Part shown: in pieces, positions 23,925-31,279 of the stretch
Layout of the letters: every line of letters begins with the position of its first letter
Numbering within the stretch: the stretch's first letter is position 1
Source: Timonella sp031979385
GTDB lineage: Bacteria > Actinomycetota > Actinomycetes > Actinomycetales > Cellulomonadaceae
Direction: 5' to 3'
DNA length: 64,000 nt
Assembly (NCBI GenBank): GCA_031979385.1
Contig: DALZEF010000015.1
Span: 1 to 64,000, forward strand
Position numbers and translations under genes: made by a program
Notes under the pieces: model-generated
Seen by the model: the letters and a program-made list of their open reading frames with translations, nothing else
What the model was told of the DNA's origin: nothing
Database searches by the model: none

Positions 23925-23930
23925 ACTTTA
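23925..23930 (-). promoter_or_regulatory. -10 element of a probable leaderless parA promoter
   Basis: Minus-strand TAAAGT, 7 bases before the GTG start at 23917. Confidence 0.4.
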
Positions 23931-24021
23931 GCGGTATATTCACAGAACTTTTCACATATACGCCCATTTCGCGGCATCGAATTGCCCGAATTGTCGAGTA
24001 TGAAAGAAGATCTCACCCTGA

Positions 24022-25275
24022 TTACAGTAGCGGTGACAAGGGAGCGAGGAGCACCTCGCCCACCTTATTGAGCAGGGGGCGATTCTCCCATTCGTCGAGG
24101 TCAAGGCGCCGACAGTTGCTCAGGTCAGACTCGAATACCCGTTCCATCGTGGCAGCGAGATCGGTGTCGTAGATGGACAGGTTGATCTCGTAGTTTCCCT
24201 GGAGTGAAAGGCGGTCGATATTGGCCGTGCCAATCGTGGTCCACACCCCATCAACAGTGCAGGTCTTGGCGTGCACCATCGCGTTCTTGAACAGCCAGAT
24301 GGTGATTCCACCGCGCAGCATCTTGGAGTACTGTCCGCGTGAAAGCCAGTCGGTCAGCACGTGATTGGATGCCTCAGGAACGATGATGCGGACATCCACG
24401 CCACGAGCTGCCGCGGCAAGTAGCTCATCCAGGAACACAGCATCAGGAATGAAGTAGGCCTGCGTGAGGTAAATGTGGTGGCTTGCGCGACGGAACGCCT
24501 CCAGATAGATGTTGCGTACCGGATAGACCTGACGGATCGGAGCATTGGCTGCGGCCTGGATGCGGGGGAGCCAATCTGGTGTGTGCACCGGCTCAATGTG
24601 GGGCAGACGGCCCTTACGATTGTGATTCCAGAAGTTCACGAATGCACTCACCAGTTCCCACACCCCAGGACCTGTTACACGCATGTGCGTGTCGCGCCAC
24701 TGAGTTGCATACGTGGAACCGATGTTGAATCCGCCAACAAATCCGACTTCCTCATCCACCACGAGAATCTTGCGGTGGTCGCGTCCCGTGTACTTCAGGT
24801 CCAATGTCAGGACCTGAGGACGAAACAGGGGATAGGCAAGCACGTGGATCCCCTCGGGGAAGTCGAAGAACGACTTCTGCACCACTAGGTTCGCGAAAGA
24901 ATCGTAAATCAGATAGACATCCACACCACGGTGATAGGCGTCGATCACAGCGTCCTTGAACCGCCGGCCGTACTCATCGCCCTTCCAGATGTAACTTTCA
25001 AGATAGACCGAGGACTTGGCGTTATTGATCGCTTCGAGCATGTCCTTGAACACGTCCTCGCCGTACGTGTACACAGTGGTACTCGTATTGCCGATCTCCA
25101 CATGTTGAGGTTCAAGGTGAGGGAACTTCGTCTTACGCTGAATATTGCGCTTTTGATAGTGGTCGACGGCGACCACGGTCGCAGCGGCACTCAACGTGGT
25201 GGCGGCCCCGAGGAATACTGACCTGGTGAACAGTTTCTTGACGTCTTTGTAGGCGCGGGATACGAGTTCATTCAC
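24022..25275 (-). CDS. phospholipase D-family protein, cardiolipin synthase type
   Basis: Likely condenses two phosphatidylglycerols, or a related phospholipid pair, to cardiolipin at the membrane. 417 residues with one N-terminal membrane helix (RSVFLGAATTLSAAATVVAV) and two HKD motifs: HRKILVVDEEVGFVGG and HAKTCTVDGVWTTIGTANID, each HxKx4D complete. GTG 25275 is chosen because the upstream frame is not conserved-looking and overlaps a small ORF. No strong ribosome-binding site is seen. It lies 104 bases upstream of parA on the same strand. Other PLD activities cannot be excluded. Confidence 0.85.
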   Translation of the reverse strand: MNELVSRAYKDVKKLFTRSVFLGAATTLSAAATVVAVDHYQKRNIQRKTKFPHLEPQHVEIGNTSTTVYTYGEDVFKDMLEAINNAKSSVYLESYIWKGDEYGRRFKDAVIDAYHRGVDVYLIYDSFANLVVQKSFFDFPEGIHVLAYPLFRPQVLTLDLKYTGRDHRKILVVDEEVGFVGGFNIGSTYATQWRDTHMRVTGPGVWELVSAFVNFWNHNRKGRLPHIEPVHTPDWLPRIQAAANAPIRQVYPVRNIYLEAFRRASHHIYLTQAYFIPDAVFLDELLAAAARGVDVRIIVPEASNHVLTDWLSRGQYSKMLRGGITIWLFKNAMVHAKTCTVDGVWTTIGTANIDRLSLQGNYEINLSIYDTDLAATMERVFESDLSNCRRLDLDEWENRPLLNKVGEVLLAPLSPLL

Positions 25276-25307
25276 AGGCCCCAGCCTATGTGTAACCGCG
25301 TGATCTT

Positions 25308-25478
25308 TCACGCAGGGAGAGCAGGAGTCTCGGGTGTAGTTTCGTTCGCCCGGCGGGCCAAGCGTTCGCTTATCTCGCGATTGGTCGTGTACACATGGAC
25401 GCAACTCAACCCGGCGGCCACTGACAGCAGCAACAGAGCAAGCACCTTCCAGTGCCACACCACGGAATAGTGCTCCAT
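25308..25478 (-). CDS. putative small single-span membrane protein, 56 residues
   Basis: Too short for ordinary gene calls. The reading frame gives MEHYSVVWHWK, a membrane segment VLALLLLSVAAGLSCVHVY, a basic stretch NREISERLARRAN and an acidic/Pro-rich end TPETPALPA. The composition, with one clean hydrophobic helix followed by positive charges, is protein-like. It lies 32 bases upstream of the PLD gene on the same strand and would be cotranscribed. No good ribosome-binding site is seen, so this is tentative. Confidence 0.4.
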   Translation of the reverse strand: MEHYSVVWHWKVLALLLLSVAAGLSCVHVYTTNREISERLARRANETTPETPALPA

Positions 25479-26097
25479 GAGTTAATGCCCGAAGCTTGCG
25501 AGGCCCTCAGCGATCGGGAAGCCACTGCTTTGATTGGTGTCCCATGTTTTCGCCGGAACAGTCGCGGGTGAATCCTCGGCTAGCTGGGGAAAATTTTCTA
25601 CAAGTAGCCCGTGCCATGCGGAGAAAGCGGTTCTGACTGGAGGATGCATCCGGTCGCAGGGAAGTGGGGTGAAGCGCGGATATAAGGCTCAATCTGATCT
25701 TATTTTGTCATAACGTACATTATCGGATATCGTGATAAACAGCGAGAACCTGCCTTTTTGCGGTGAATCACTGTGCGAGCACGATCTTGAGGCGTTATGA
25801 GTTAGCGCTTGCTTCACTGCCGACCAACCCTGAATACAGTCACCCAACCGACTTTGCGCGCGGCTTGTGGGTTTCCTCGCCAATCTCTGGTTCCAACTGC
25901 CACGGAATGCCCGAGAAAACCGCAGAACGATCCATGCAATCCAACTCCAGCCATGCGTGAATACACGCTGAGTATGGTCAAGCGCCAGACGCATACCGGA
26001 ACGTTGATATGCGTACTGGAGCGTTAGATTCGTAACTAAGCCACATCCAGCAGGGATTCTCAGCCCGTGAGGCCTCGTTATCTAGTAGAATCCAGTG
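25479..26097. other. long intergenic region upstream of rbpA
   Basis: About 620 bases with no convincing gene. An unusually AT-rich island at 25690-25745 carries TTATTTTGTCATAA (25700-25713) and the near-palindrome TTATCGGATATCGTGATAA (25720-25738), both of the TTAT-x-ATAA form, possible operator sites. A 31-codon minus-strand ORF at 25840-25935 (MDRSAVFSGIPWQLEPEIG...) reads plausibly but lacks other support. The rest shows nothing I can assign. Confidence 0.45.
26086..26091 (+). promoter_or_regulatory. -10 element of rbpA and structured leader
   Basis: TAGAAT at 26086-26091 suggests a start near 26098 and a leader of about 113 nt. The leader folds into two hairpins: ACAAACGCGC / GCGTGTTTGT (26102-26127) and CCGGCGG / CTGCCGG (about 26140-26158), before the GGAGG site at 26201-26205. 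Confidence 0.45.
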
Positions 26098-26210
26098 GGA
26101 ACAAACGCGCCCTGAAGCGTGTTTGTACAAAGACTTCCGGCGGTTCGGCTGCCGGATCGATTCATCAGATCGAGTTCCACGGCGCGACCATGGAACATTT
26201 GGAGGCATAC

Positions 26211-26564
26211 ATGGCAGATCGTTCCCTTCGCGGAATGAGCATCGGCTCGAAGAGCATGGAAACCGACGAGAACGTCGACTTCGCTCCACGCCTCGAGACC
26301 CGCTACCAGTGCCCAAACGGCCACACCATCATCTTGCCGTTCTCCACCGAGGCTGAGGTTCCAGTTGTCTGGGAATGCCGCTGCGGTGAAGAAGCACTGC
26401 TGCAGGACGCCGAGAAACCTGAAGAGGTTCCCGGAAAGGCCGTACGTACACACTGGGACATGCTTCTAGAGCGCCGCACGGTCAAGGAACTTCAAGAACT
26501 TCTCGACGAGCGTCTTGAGCTGCTGCGTTCGGGCCGCCTACGCCGTGGGTCGGGTTCATTCTGA
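26211..26564 (+). CDS. rbpA: RNA polymerase-binding protein RbpA
   Basis: Actinobacterial transcription factor that binds the group 1 and 2 sigma factors and stabilises open complexes. 117 residues: N-terminal tail and core RSLRGMSIGSKSMETDENV, RbpA core domain with zinc-like ligands (YQCPNGH, WECRCGEE), basic linker and C-terminal sigma-interaction domain (THWDMLLERRTVKELQELL). ATG 26211 follows GGAGG by five bases. It stands alone between a long structured leader and a perfect terminator. Confidence 0.95.
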   Translation: MADRSLRGMSIGSKSMETDENVDFAPRLETRYQCPNGHTIILPFSTEAEVPVVWECRCGEEALLQDAEKPEEVPGKAVRTHWDMLLERRTVKELQELLDERLELLRSGRLRRGSGSF

Positions 26565-26682
26565 TTCGTTCACGCCAAGGCACTGACGTGGGGTGACTCC
26601 CCTGCATAGATGGCCTGGACGTAAATGCTGTTCAGTACAACTGTTGTGTACATGTTTGGACAGCGACCACGTTGAACATCTG

Positions 26683-26732
26683 GTGCGGGTGGCTGACAGT
26701 GAGTAATGCACTGTCAGCCACCCGCACTTTTT
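26683..26732 (+). terminator. intrinsic terminator downstream of rbpA
   Basis: Perfect 19-bp stem GTGCGGGTGGCTGACAGTG / CACTGTCAGCCACCCGCAC, 7-base loop, then TTTTTG. It lies about 120 bases after the rbpA stop. Confidence 0.9.
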
Positions 26733-26797
26733 GTTTGCATGCATATATGGGGTTGGCGCTTCATCACGTGCACCGGACCAATTCTTGCGGGAGATCT

Positions 26798-26864
26798 CGA
26801 TGGGCTGTTTTTGTTCCGGGTGCATGGTGTTTGGATGTGCACTCGGACGAATTTTGTCCCATCG
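26798..26864. repeat. 67-bp palindromic element, copy 2
   Basis: Same length and ends (CGATGGG...CCCATCG) as 13561-13627. Compared with the reverse complement of copy 1, the left arm keeps CGATGGGCT, TTTTT and TCCGGGT at the same offsets. The arms pair imperfectly, with GTCC/GGAC near the middle of each arm. Confidence 0.65.
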
Positions 26865-26885
26865 GTTGGCGTGCGCACTCTTGGG

Positions 26886-27644
26886 TTAGCGGCGGAAGAT
26901 CTGAGTGAGTTGGCGGCTACGCTTCTGGAAACCCCACACCGTGACGCGGCCAAGAGCCTCTTTGACGATGGATCCGCTCATCTTGGAAACACCGTGAACC
27001 CGCTCAACAAAGGTGATGGGAACTTCTGCCACCACTCCCCCTGCCTCGATCACGTTTCGTGACATGTCCACCTGGAAGCAGTATCCGTGAGAGGCGACGT
27101 TCCCCAGATCGAGCGCTTGAAGCATCCGGGAACGAAATGCACGGAACCCAGCGGTCGCATCATTGATACCGAGACCGAGCATGACCTTGACGTAAATGTT
27201 TCCGCCACGGGATAGAAACTCACGGTGCTTTGGCCAATTCTCGACTGACCCTCCCGGAACCCAACGTGAGCCGATTGCGAGATCGACCGACTCGTCGTCA
27301 AGTGCCGCGAGTAACCGCGGAAAATCCTGTGGACGGTGTGAACCATCAGCATCCATCTCACAAATGACGTCGTACCCGCGGGTTAAGGCCCAGTCGAACC
27401 CAGCAAGATACGCGGCGCCGAGGCCGTCCTTTGCGGTCCTGTGCAACACGTGTACTCGCTCATCGGAAGCAGACAGTTGATCGGCCCACTCCCCTGTGCC
27501 GTCAGGGCTGTTGTCGTCCACGACCAGCAACTCTACATCTGGGGCTGACTCAAAAAGACCCTTCACCGTGATGGGTAACGATTCGCGTTCGTTGTACGTG
27601 GGAATGACCACGAGCACGCGCCCAAGTGGGTGGGACGACGACAT
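26886..27644 (-). CDS. polyprenol monophosphomannose synthase (Ppm/Dpm1-like GT2)
   Basis: GT-A glycosyltransferase that makes polyprenyl-phosphate-mannose from GDP-mannose for lipoglycans and protein O-mannosylation. 252 residues: VVIPTYNERESLP, LLVVDDNSPDGTG, EMDADGSHRPQD (metal/nucleotide site), AIGSRWVPGG, FRAFRSRML and the C-terminal amphipathic VPITFVERVHGVSKM. No membrane domain. In mycobacteria this domain is fused to an Lnt domain (Ppm1); here the lnt gene lies separately 11 bases upstream in the same operon. GGAGG precedes the ATG. Confidence 0.92.
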   Translation of the reverse strand: MSSSHPLGRVLVVIPTYNERESLPITVKGLFESAPDVELLVVDDNSPDGTGEWADQLSASDERVHVLHRTAKDGLGAAYLAGFDWALTRGYDVICEMDADGSHRPQDFPRLLAALDDESVDLAIGSRWVPGGSVENWPKHREFLSRGGNIYVKVMLGLGINDATAGFRAFRSRMLQALDLGNVASHGYCFQVDMSRNVIEAGGVVAEVPITFVERVHGVSKMSGSIVKEALGRVTVWGFQKRSRQLTQIFRR

Positions 27645-27655
27645 TGTGCCTCCGC

Positions 27656-29203
27656 TTAAGATACTTCGCGGCGATTACGCGAGAACAATCCAGTCACTAG
27701 CAGCAACACACTACCAGCCCACGAAATCCAGACGGGAATCTCGCCCAAGAATACCGCTGGTGTTCGGCTGTCGCGTAGGACCAGTTCCTGCATCATCTGT
27801 TCGGCTGAGAAGTGGCCGGTCCGTTCGAGTTCAGTGCCGGTGGGCGTGTAGATCGCGGAGACACCAACCGTTGATACGTGCACCACGGCCCGACCGGTTT
27901 CAATGGCTCGAAGGCGTGACATCGCAAGTTGCTGGATTGACTCGTTTGTCGGGCCAAACGAGGCGTTGTTGGTCTGCACGAACAGGATCTCTGCTCCGTT
28001 TGTGATGGACTCGTGGATGACCTGGTCGATTCCGACCTCGAAGCAGATGATGGGACCCACTGTCACGTCGCGCTCGAGGCGAGCGATAGGCACGTCGAGT
28101 GCCGCAGGTTCAGTTCCGGCGAACATGTCCGTGCTGATGCGGTCCACGTCTGGGTAGAGCCTGCGGAAGAAGTCGCGATTGGGGATGTACTCGCCAAATG
28201 GTACGGGACGCTGCTTGGCATACGAGCCGATAACTCCCTGACCGTGTTGCCAGAGCAGTGAGAGGTTTATCCTGCCACCTGTCGCTGGGTATTCCTGGGC
28301 ACCCACGAGGATTGGAGTTCCGACAGCCGCTGAGGCTGAGTCTATGAGAGCAGCGGCCGCTGCATCCACCTGCGGATCGATATCCGAGGCGTTTTCGGGC
28401 CAGACCACCACATCGAGGAGATCGCTGTTTTCTCGCTCGGCCAGCGCAAGTGTTCCCGCGACATGGTTGTCGAGCACCTCTTGGCGGTTGGCGAAGGCAT
28501 CGGCGCCAGGCTTGGACACGTTTCCTTGAACCGCTCCAACGTGCAGTGTTCCCGTTTGCGCCTTGTTGCTGAGTGGGATGAATATCGCCGCAAGGATGAC
28601 GAGAACGCCCACAAAAGCGCTCGAACCAAGCCGCCACATATCCAGCTGCAACAGGGCGAGTACAGCAACCGCTGTCAAAAAACCGATAAAAGCGACGAAA
28701 AACGTAATGAGCGGTATTCCGGCAAGCCAGGCATACGATGCGAGAGGGGACGTCGACTGGGAGAATCCGAGTCTCCCCCAGGGGAACCCACCCCACGGAA
28801 AGTAGCCACGCAAGGATTCGACGCCGAGCCATAACAGCGCGAAAGCAGCCGCAGAACGCAGTGAGTTTCGGGCAATCCAATCGTTGCGACGCACGATGCT
28901 CCATACAGAGGCAAACAGGCCGATGAAGAGTGCTTGAAAGGCAGACAGGGCAATCCACGGCAGGTTACCGCCCACGGCGTACTGAGCCCACATGATGTGT
29001 GGGAGGAAGAATCCGAACCCCCAGACGGTTCCGACAAGGAAGTTCCACCAGGCTCCATCACGCAGCGTCGCAAGGGCCAGACCTGCGATTGCCACGAACG
29101 CGAGTGCCCAGGCATCGGTTCCGGGAAATGCAAGTTCAAGGAGGACACCACTTGCTGCGGCGAGGATGACAGACAACCATCGAGGGAAACGGCGGGAGTT
29201 CAC
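27656..29203 (-). CDS. lnt: apolipoprotein N-acyltransferase
   Basis: Membrane enzyme that N-acylates the lipid-modified cysteine of lipoproteins. 515 residues: about six membrane segments in the N-terminal 220 residues and one at the C-terminus (VWISWAGSVLLLVTGLF), with a nitrilase-like extracytoplasmic domain between. The catalytic Glu (VVWPENASD), Lys (YAKQRPVPFGEYIP) and Cys (PIICFEVGID) are all present. GTG 29203 is chosen because the reading VNSRRFPRWLSVILAA fits and TAATCT lies 7 bases upstream (leaderless). The frame is open further upstream without support. Operon with the mannosyltransferase. Confidence 0.92.
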   Translation of the reverse strand: MNSRRFPRWLSVILAAASGVLLELAFPGTDAWALAFVAIAGLALATLRDGAWWNFLVGTVWGFGFFLPHIMWAQYAVGGNLPWIALSAFQALFIGLFASVWSIVRRNDWIARNSLRSAAAFALLWLGVESLRGYFPWGGFPWGRLGFSQSTSPLASYAWLAGIPLITFFVAFIGFLTAVAVLALLQLDMWRLGSSAFVGVLVILAAIFIPLSNKAQTGTLHVGAVQGNVSKPGADAFANRQEVLDNHVAGTLALAERENSDLLDVVVWPENASDIDPQVDAAAAALIDSASAAVGTPILVGAQEYPATGGRINLSLLWQHGQGVIGSYAKQRPVPFGEYIPNRDFFRRLYPDVDRISTDMFAGTEPAALDVPIARLERDVTVGPIICFEVGIDQVIHESITNGAEILFVQTNNASFGPTNESIQQLAMSRLRAIETGRAVVHVSTVGVSAIYTPTGTELERTGHFSAEQMMQELVLRDSRTPAVFLGEIPVWISWAGSVLLLVTGLFSRNRREVS

Positions 29204-29210
29204 CTGACCA

Positions 29211-29216
29211 AGATTA
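29211..29216 (-). promoter_or_regulatory. -10 element of a probable leaderless lnt promoter
   Basis: Minus-strand TAATCT, 7 bases before GTG at 29203; no ribosome-binding site. Confidence 0.45.
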
Positions 29217-29509
29217 CCGTCATGTTCTGTGGCGTCAGTGAAGCGATCGCTGCGAGTGCCAGACGCATGGTAAAAGCCCACGTGTCCTTCGTACCGGTGC
29301 ATTACGTACCGTTTTCTACTGAACACGTGGGCTGTGCCCTGTTGGAGCATCTACTTTTGACTGCATGATGCTGGTCAAAAAGGATGCTCGGCGATGCAGA
29401 GTCAGTGACTAACCTAACGCAAGATAACGAAAAGGTGAACGGACCATTGTCCACAAATTTGCTTTAAGTCGCGTGGTCTGCGCGAATAGGCGGAAATAGG
29501 CCGGGTGAA

Positions 29510-29544
29510 ATGGGATGACCGTCCACTACGAGAGATCATCCCAT
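29510..29544 (-). terminator. possible terminator after the amidohydrolase
   Basis: Perfect 9-bp inverted repeat ATGGGATGA / TCATCCCAT with a 17-base loop, 60 bases downstream of the amidohydrolase stop on its strand. Confidence 0.35.
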
Positions 29545-29603
29545 GTCAGCGTGGGTAATCCACTCAGTCCTCTTCACGTGCCGAACATGTCAAACCAGGG
29601 AAG

Positions 29604-31256
29604 CTAGAGAGTGTTGTGCAGGAAGACGCCCTCGCGGAGCGTGGCCACGCACTGTGGGCGTTCCCCACGAGAAATCGCCTCTTGTTCGAGGATGGGTAAC
29701 AGCGGTGAACCCGAACGGGCATCTGTGGTCCAACTTGAGCGGCCGTCATTCTCGGCCTGAACACCGAGTTCATCGGCGCGCCACAGGGCAAGGTGTGCGG
29801 GCGCGCCGACTCGTAGCTCCCCCGCCATGAAGTTGGGCTCGCCGCCTACCCGCCATCCGCCACGCGTGTGAGCCTTGAACGCGGCGCGTGCGGAGATACG
29901 GAAATCGCGATTGTTGTGGAACAGTGCCGCGGCCACGGCACCCCACGGGTCGAACGCCGTAACGGGGGTATCGGAACCAAAAGCCATCGGTACACCGGCC
30001 CTCGAAAAGTCTCGGATAGGGGTGGTGCACGCCCGGCGGGACGCCCCCAGGCGCTGCTCGTACAGGTCGCCCTCGCCACCCCAGTAGGCATCAAATGCGG
30101 GTTGAACCGAGACTGCAAAGCCAAGTTCCACGAGCGCAGCAATACTCTCGGAATCAACGAGCTCCACATGTTCGAGCCGGTGTCCACCACGACGCATTGC
30201 ACTCAGCATGCCCGGCTCTGCGGCGAGTCTGCGCGCCGCAGCCAACACGGTGTCCAGCGCGCGATCCCCGATGACGTGGAAGCCGGCCGTGATGCCTTCT
30301 GAGGAGCAGACCAACAGGTGAGTGTAGATCTGTTCTTCGCTCAGGTGGAGAGTGCCGCTCGTCGATGGATCGTCGGCGTAGGGTTCGCGCATCGCAGCGC
30401 TGCGGGACCCAATCGACCCGTCCACGGAAAGGTCGCCAGCCAGCCCTCGCAGGCCCGGGATCTGCTGCTGGAGCTCAGCCAACTCGTCGGCAGTGGACAC
30501 CAACTCGCCCCGGTACCCCACAACCAGCGGCAAACCGCTCGCCGCATCGGCGGTGAGCTCGATCAAGCGGGCAAGGCCCTCGCGAGTGTCAATACCAATT
30601 GCGCTGTTTTCGTGAACCGCAACAAACCCGAAGCTCGCAGCCCGGGCCAGGACGCTGCGGTAGATGTCGTCGCGTTCTTCAGCCGACACATCGCGGATGT
30701 GGTCGCGCACCGCAGTGTGGGACCGATTGATCAGTCGGCCGTCAGACAGTGCGGACTCGTCGAGTCCTGCTGCCCGCAGCAATGCCGTTGAGCAGACGGC
30801 CGAGTGCAGATCGGCCCGAGGCACATACAGCGGCACGTCGCCGAACGCTGTGTCGAGATCGTGCACCGTCACGCCGGGTCCTGACCAACCCGAGTCGTCG
30901 TACCCAGTCGCACTCAACGCACGAGCCGATCCAAGACCGCCCTGCGCCAACCGGGCCGCGAGAAGTTCCAGCACAGCCTCACGTGACGTACCACCGGCAG
31001 ACGGTGACACGTCGACCGCCCGATACGCCATTTCGGTTTCCAGGAGGTGCACATGCGCGTCCACGAAACCAGGTGCGATGAGCGCCCCGTCCACGTCGAT
31101 GACTTTCTCAGCGCGGGAGGCGAAGCTGGTGGATGTGTCGTCGTCGCCAATCCACGCGATCACGCCGTCCTCAATGAATAGCGCGGTCGCGAACGGATCG
31201 GTTGGCGAGTGCACAAACCCGTTACGGAACAGAATCGAGTGTGGCGTATCGGACAC
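29604..31256 (-). CDS. amidohydrolase family 3 (YtcJ-like) metal-dependent hydrolase
   Basis: Hydrolyses an unknown amide or related bond. 550 residues with the amidohydrolase layout: short beta-sandwich N-terminus (ILFRNGFVHSPTDPFATALFIEDG), GFVDAHVHLLE metal motif near residue 64, then the TIM barrel with GFHVIGDRALDTVL, HRLEHVELVD and GSDTPVTAFDPWGAVAAAL. The family includes N-substituted formamide deformylase. GTG start behind GGAG. It begins 23 bases after helY and is probably cotranscribed with it, though a functional link is not evident. Confidence 0.87.
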   Translation of the reverse strand: MSDTPHSILFRNGFVHSPTDPFATALFIEDGVIAWIGDDDTSTSFASRAEKVIDVDGALIAPGFVDAHVHLLETEMAYRAVDVSPSAGGTSREAVLELLAARLAQGGLGSARALSATGYDDSGWSGPGVTVHDLDTAFGDVPLYVPRADLHSAVCSTALLRAAGLDESALSDGRLINRSHTAVRDHIRDVSAEERDDIYRSVLARAASFGFVAVHENSAIGIDTREGLARLIELTADAASGLPLVVGYRGELVSTADELAELQQQIPGLRGLAGDLSVDGSIGSRSAAMREPYADDPSTSGTLHLSEEQIYTHLLVCSSEGITAGFHVIGDRALDTVLAAARRLAAEPGMLSAMRRGGHRLEHVELVDSESIAALVELGFAVSVQPAFDAYWGGEGDLYEQRLGASRRACTTPIRDFSRAGVPMAFGSDTPVTAFDPWGAVAAALFHNNRDFRISARAAFKAHTRGGWRVGGEPNFMAGELRVGAPAHLALWRADELGVQAENDGRSSWTTDARSGSPLLPILEQEAISRGERPQCVATLREGVFLHNTL

Positions 31257-31279
31257 AAAAACTCCTGATGACGGCTGAT

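Larger units (their letters stand above)
26565..26885. other. rbpA - mannosyltransferase intergenic region
   Basis: 321 bases without a gene. It contains the rbpA terminator at 26683-26732 and palindromic element copy 2 at 26798-26864. The latter lies 22 bases beyond the stop of the convergent mannosyltransferase gene and may terminate it. Nothing else is recognised. Confidence 0.7.
29204..29603. other. lnt upstream region with inverted repeats
   Basis: 400 bases without a gene. An 11-bp perfect inverted repeat AGCCCACGTGT (29275-29285) / ACACGTGGGCT (29323-29333) encloses two copies of CGTACCG. A shorter TTTTGAC / GTCAAAA hairpin lies near 29353-29379. ATGGGATGA / TCATCCCAT (29510-29544) lies 60 bases past the amidohydrolase stop and may terminate that gene. 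No open frame is convincing on either strand. Confidence 0.5.

Noticed and set aside
25689..25994. 101-codon minus-strand ORF
   Set aside because: Low-complexity reading with no conserved features, overlapping AT-rich regulatory-looking DNA.
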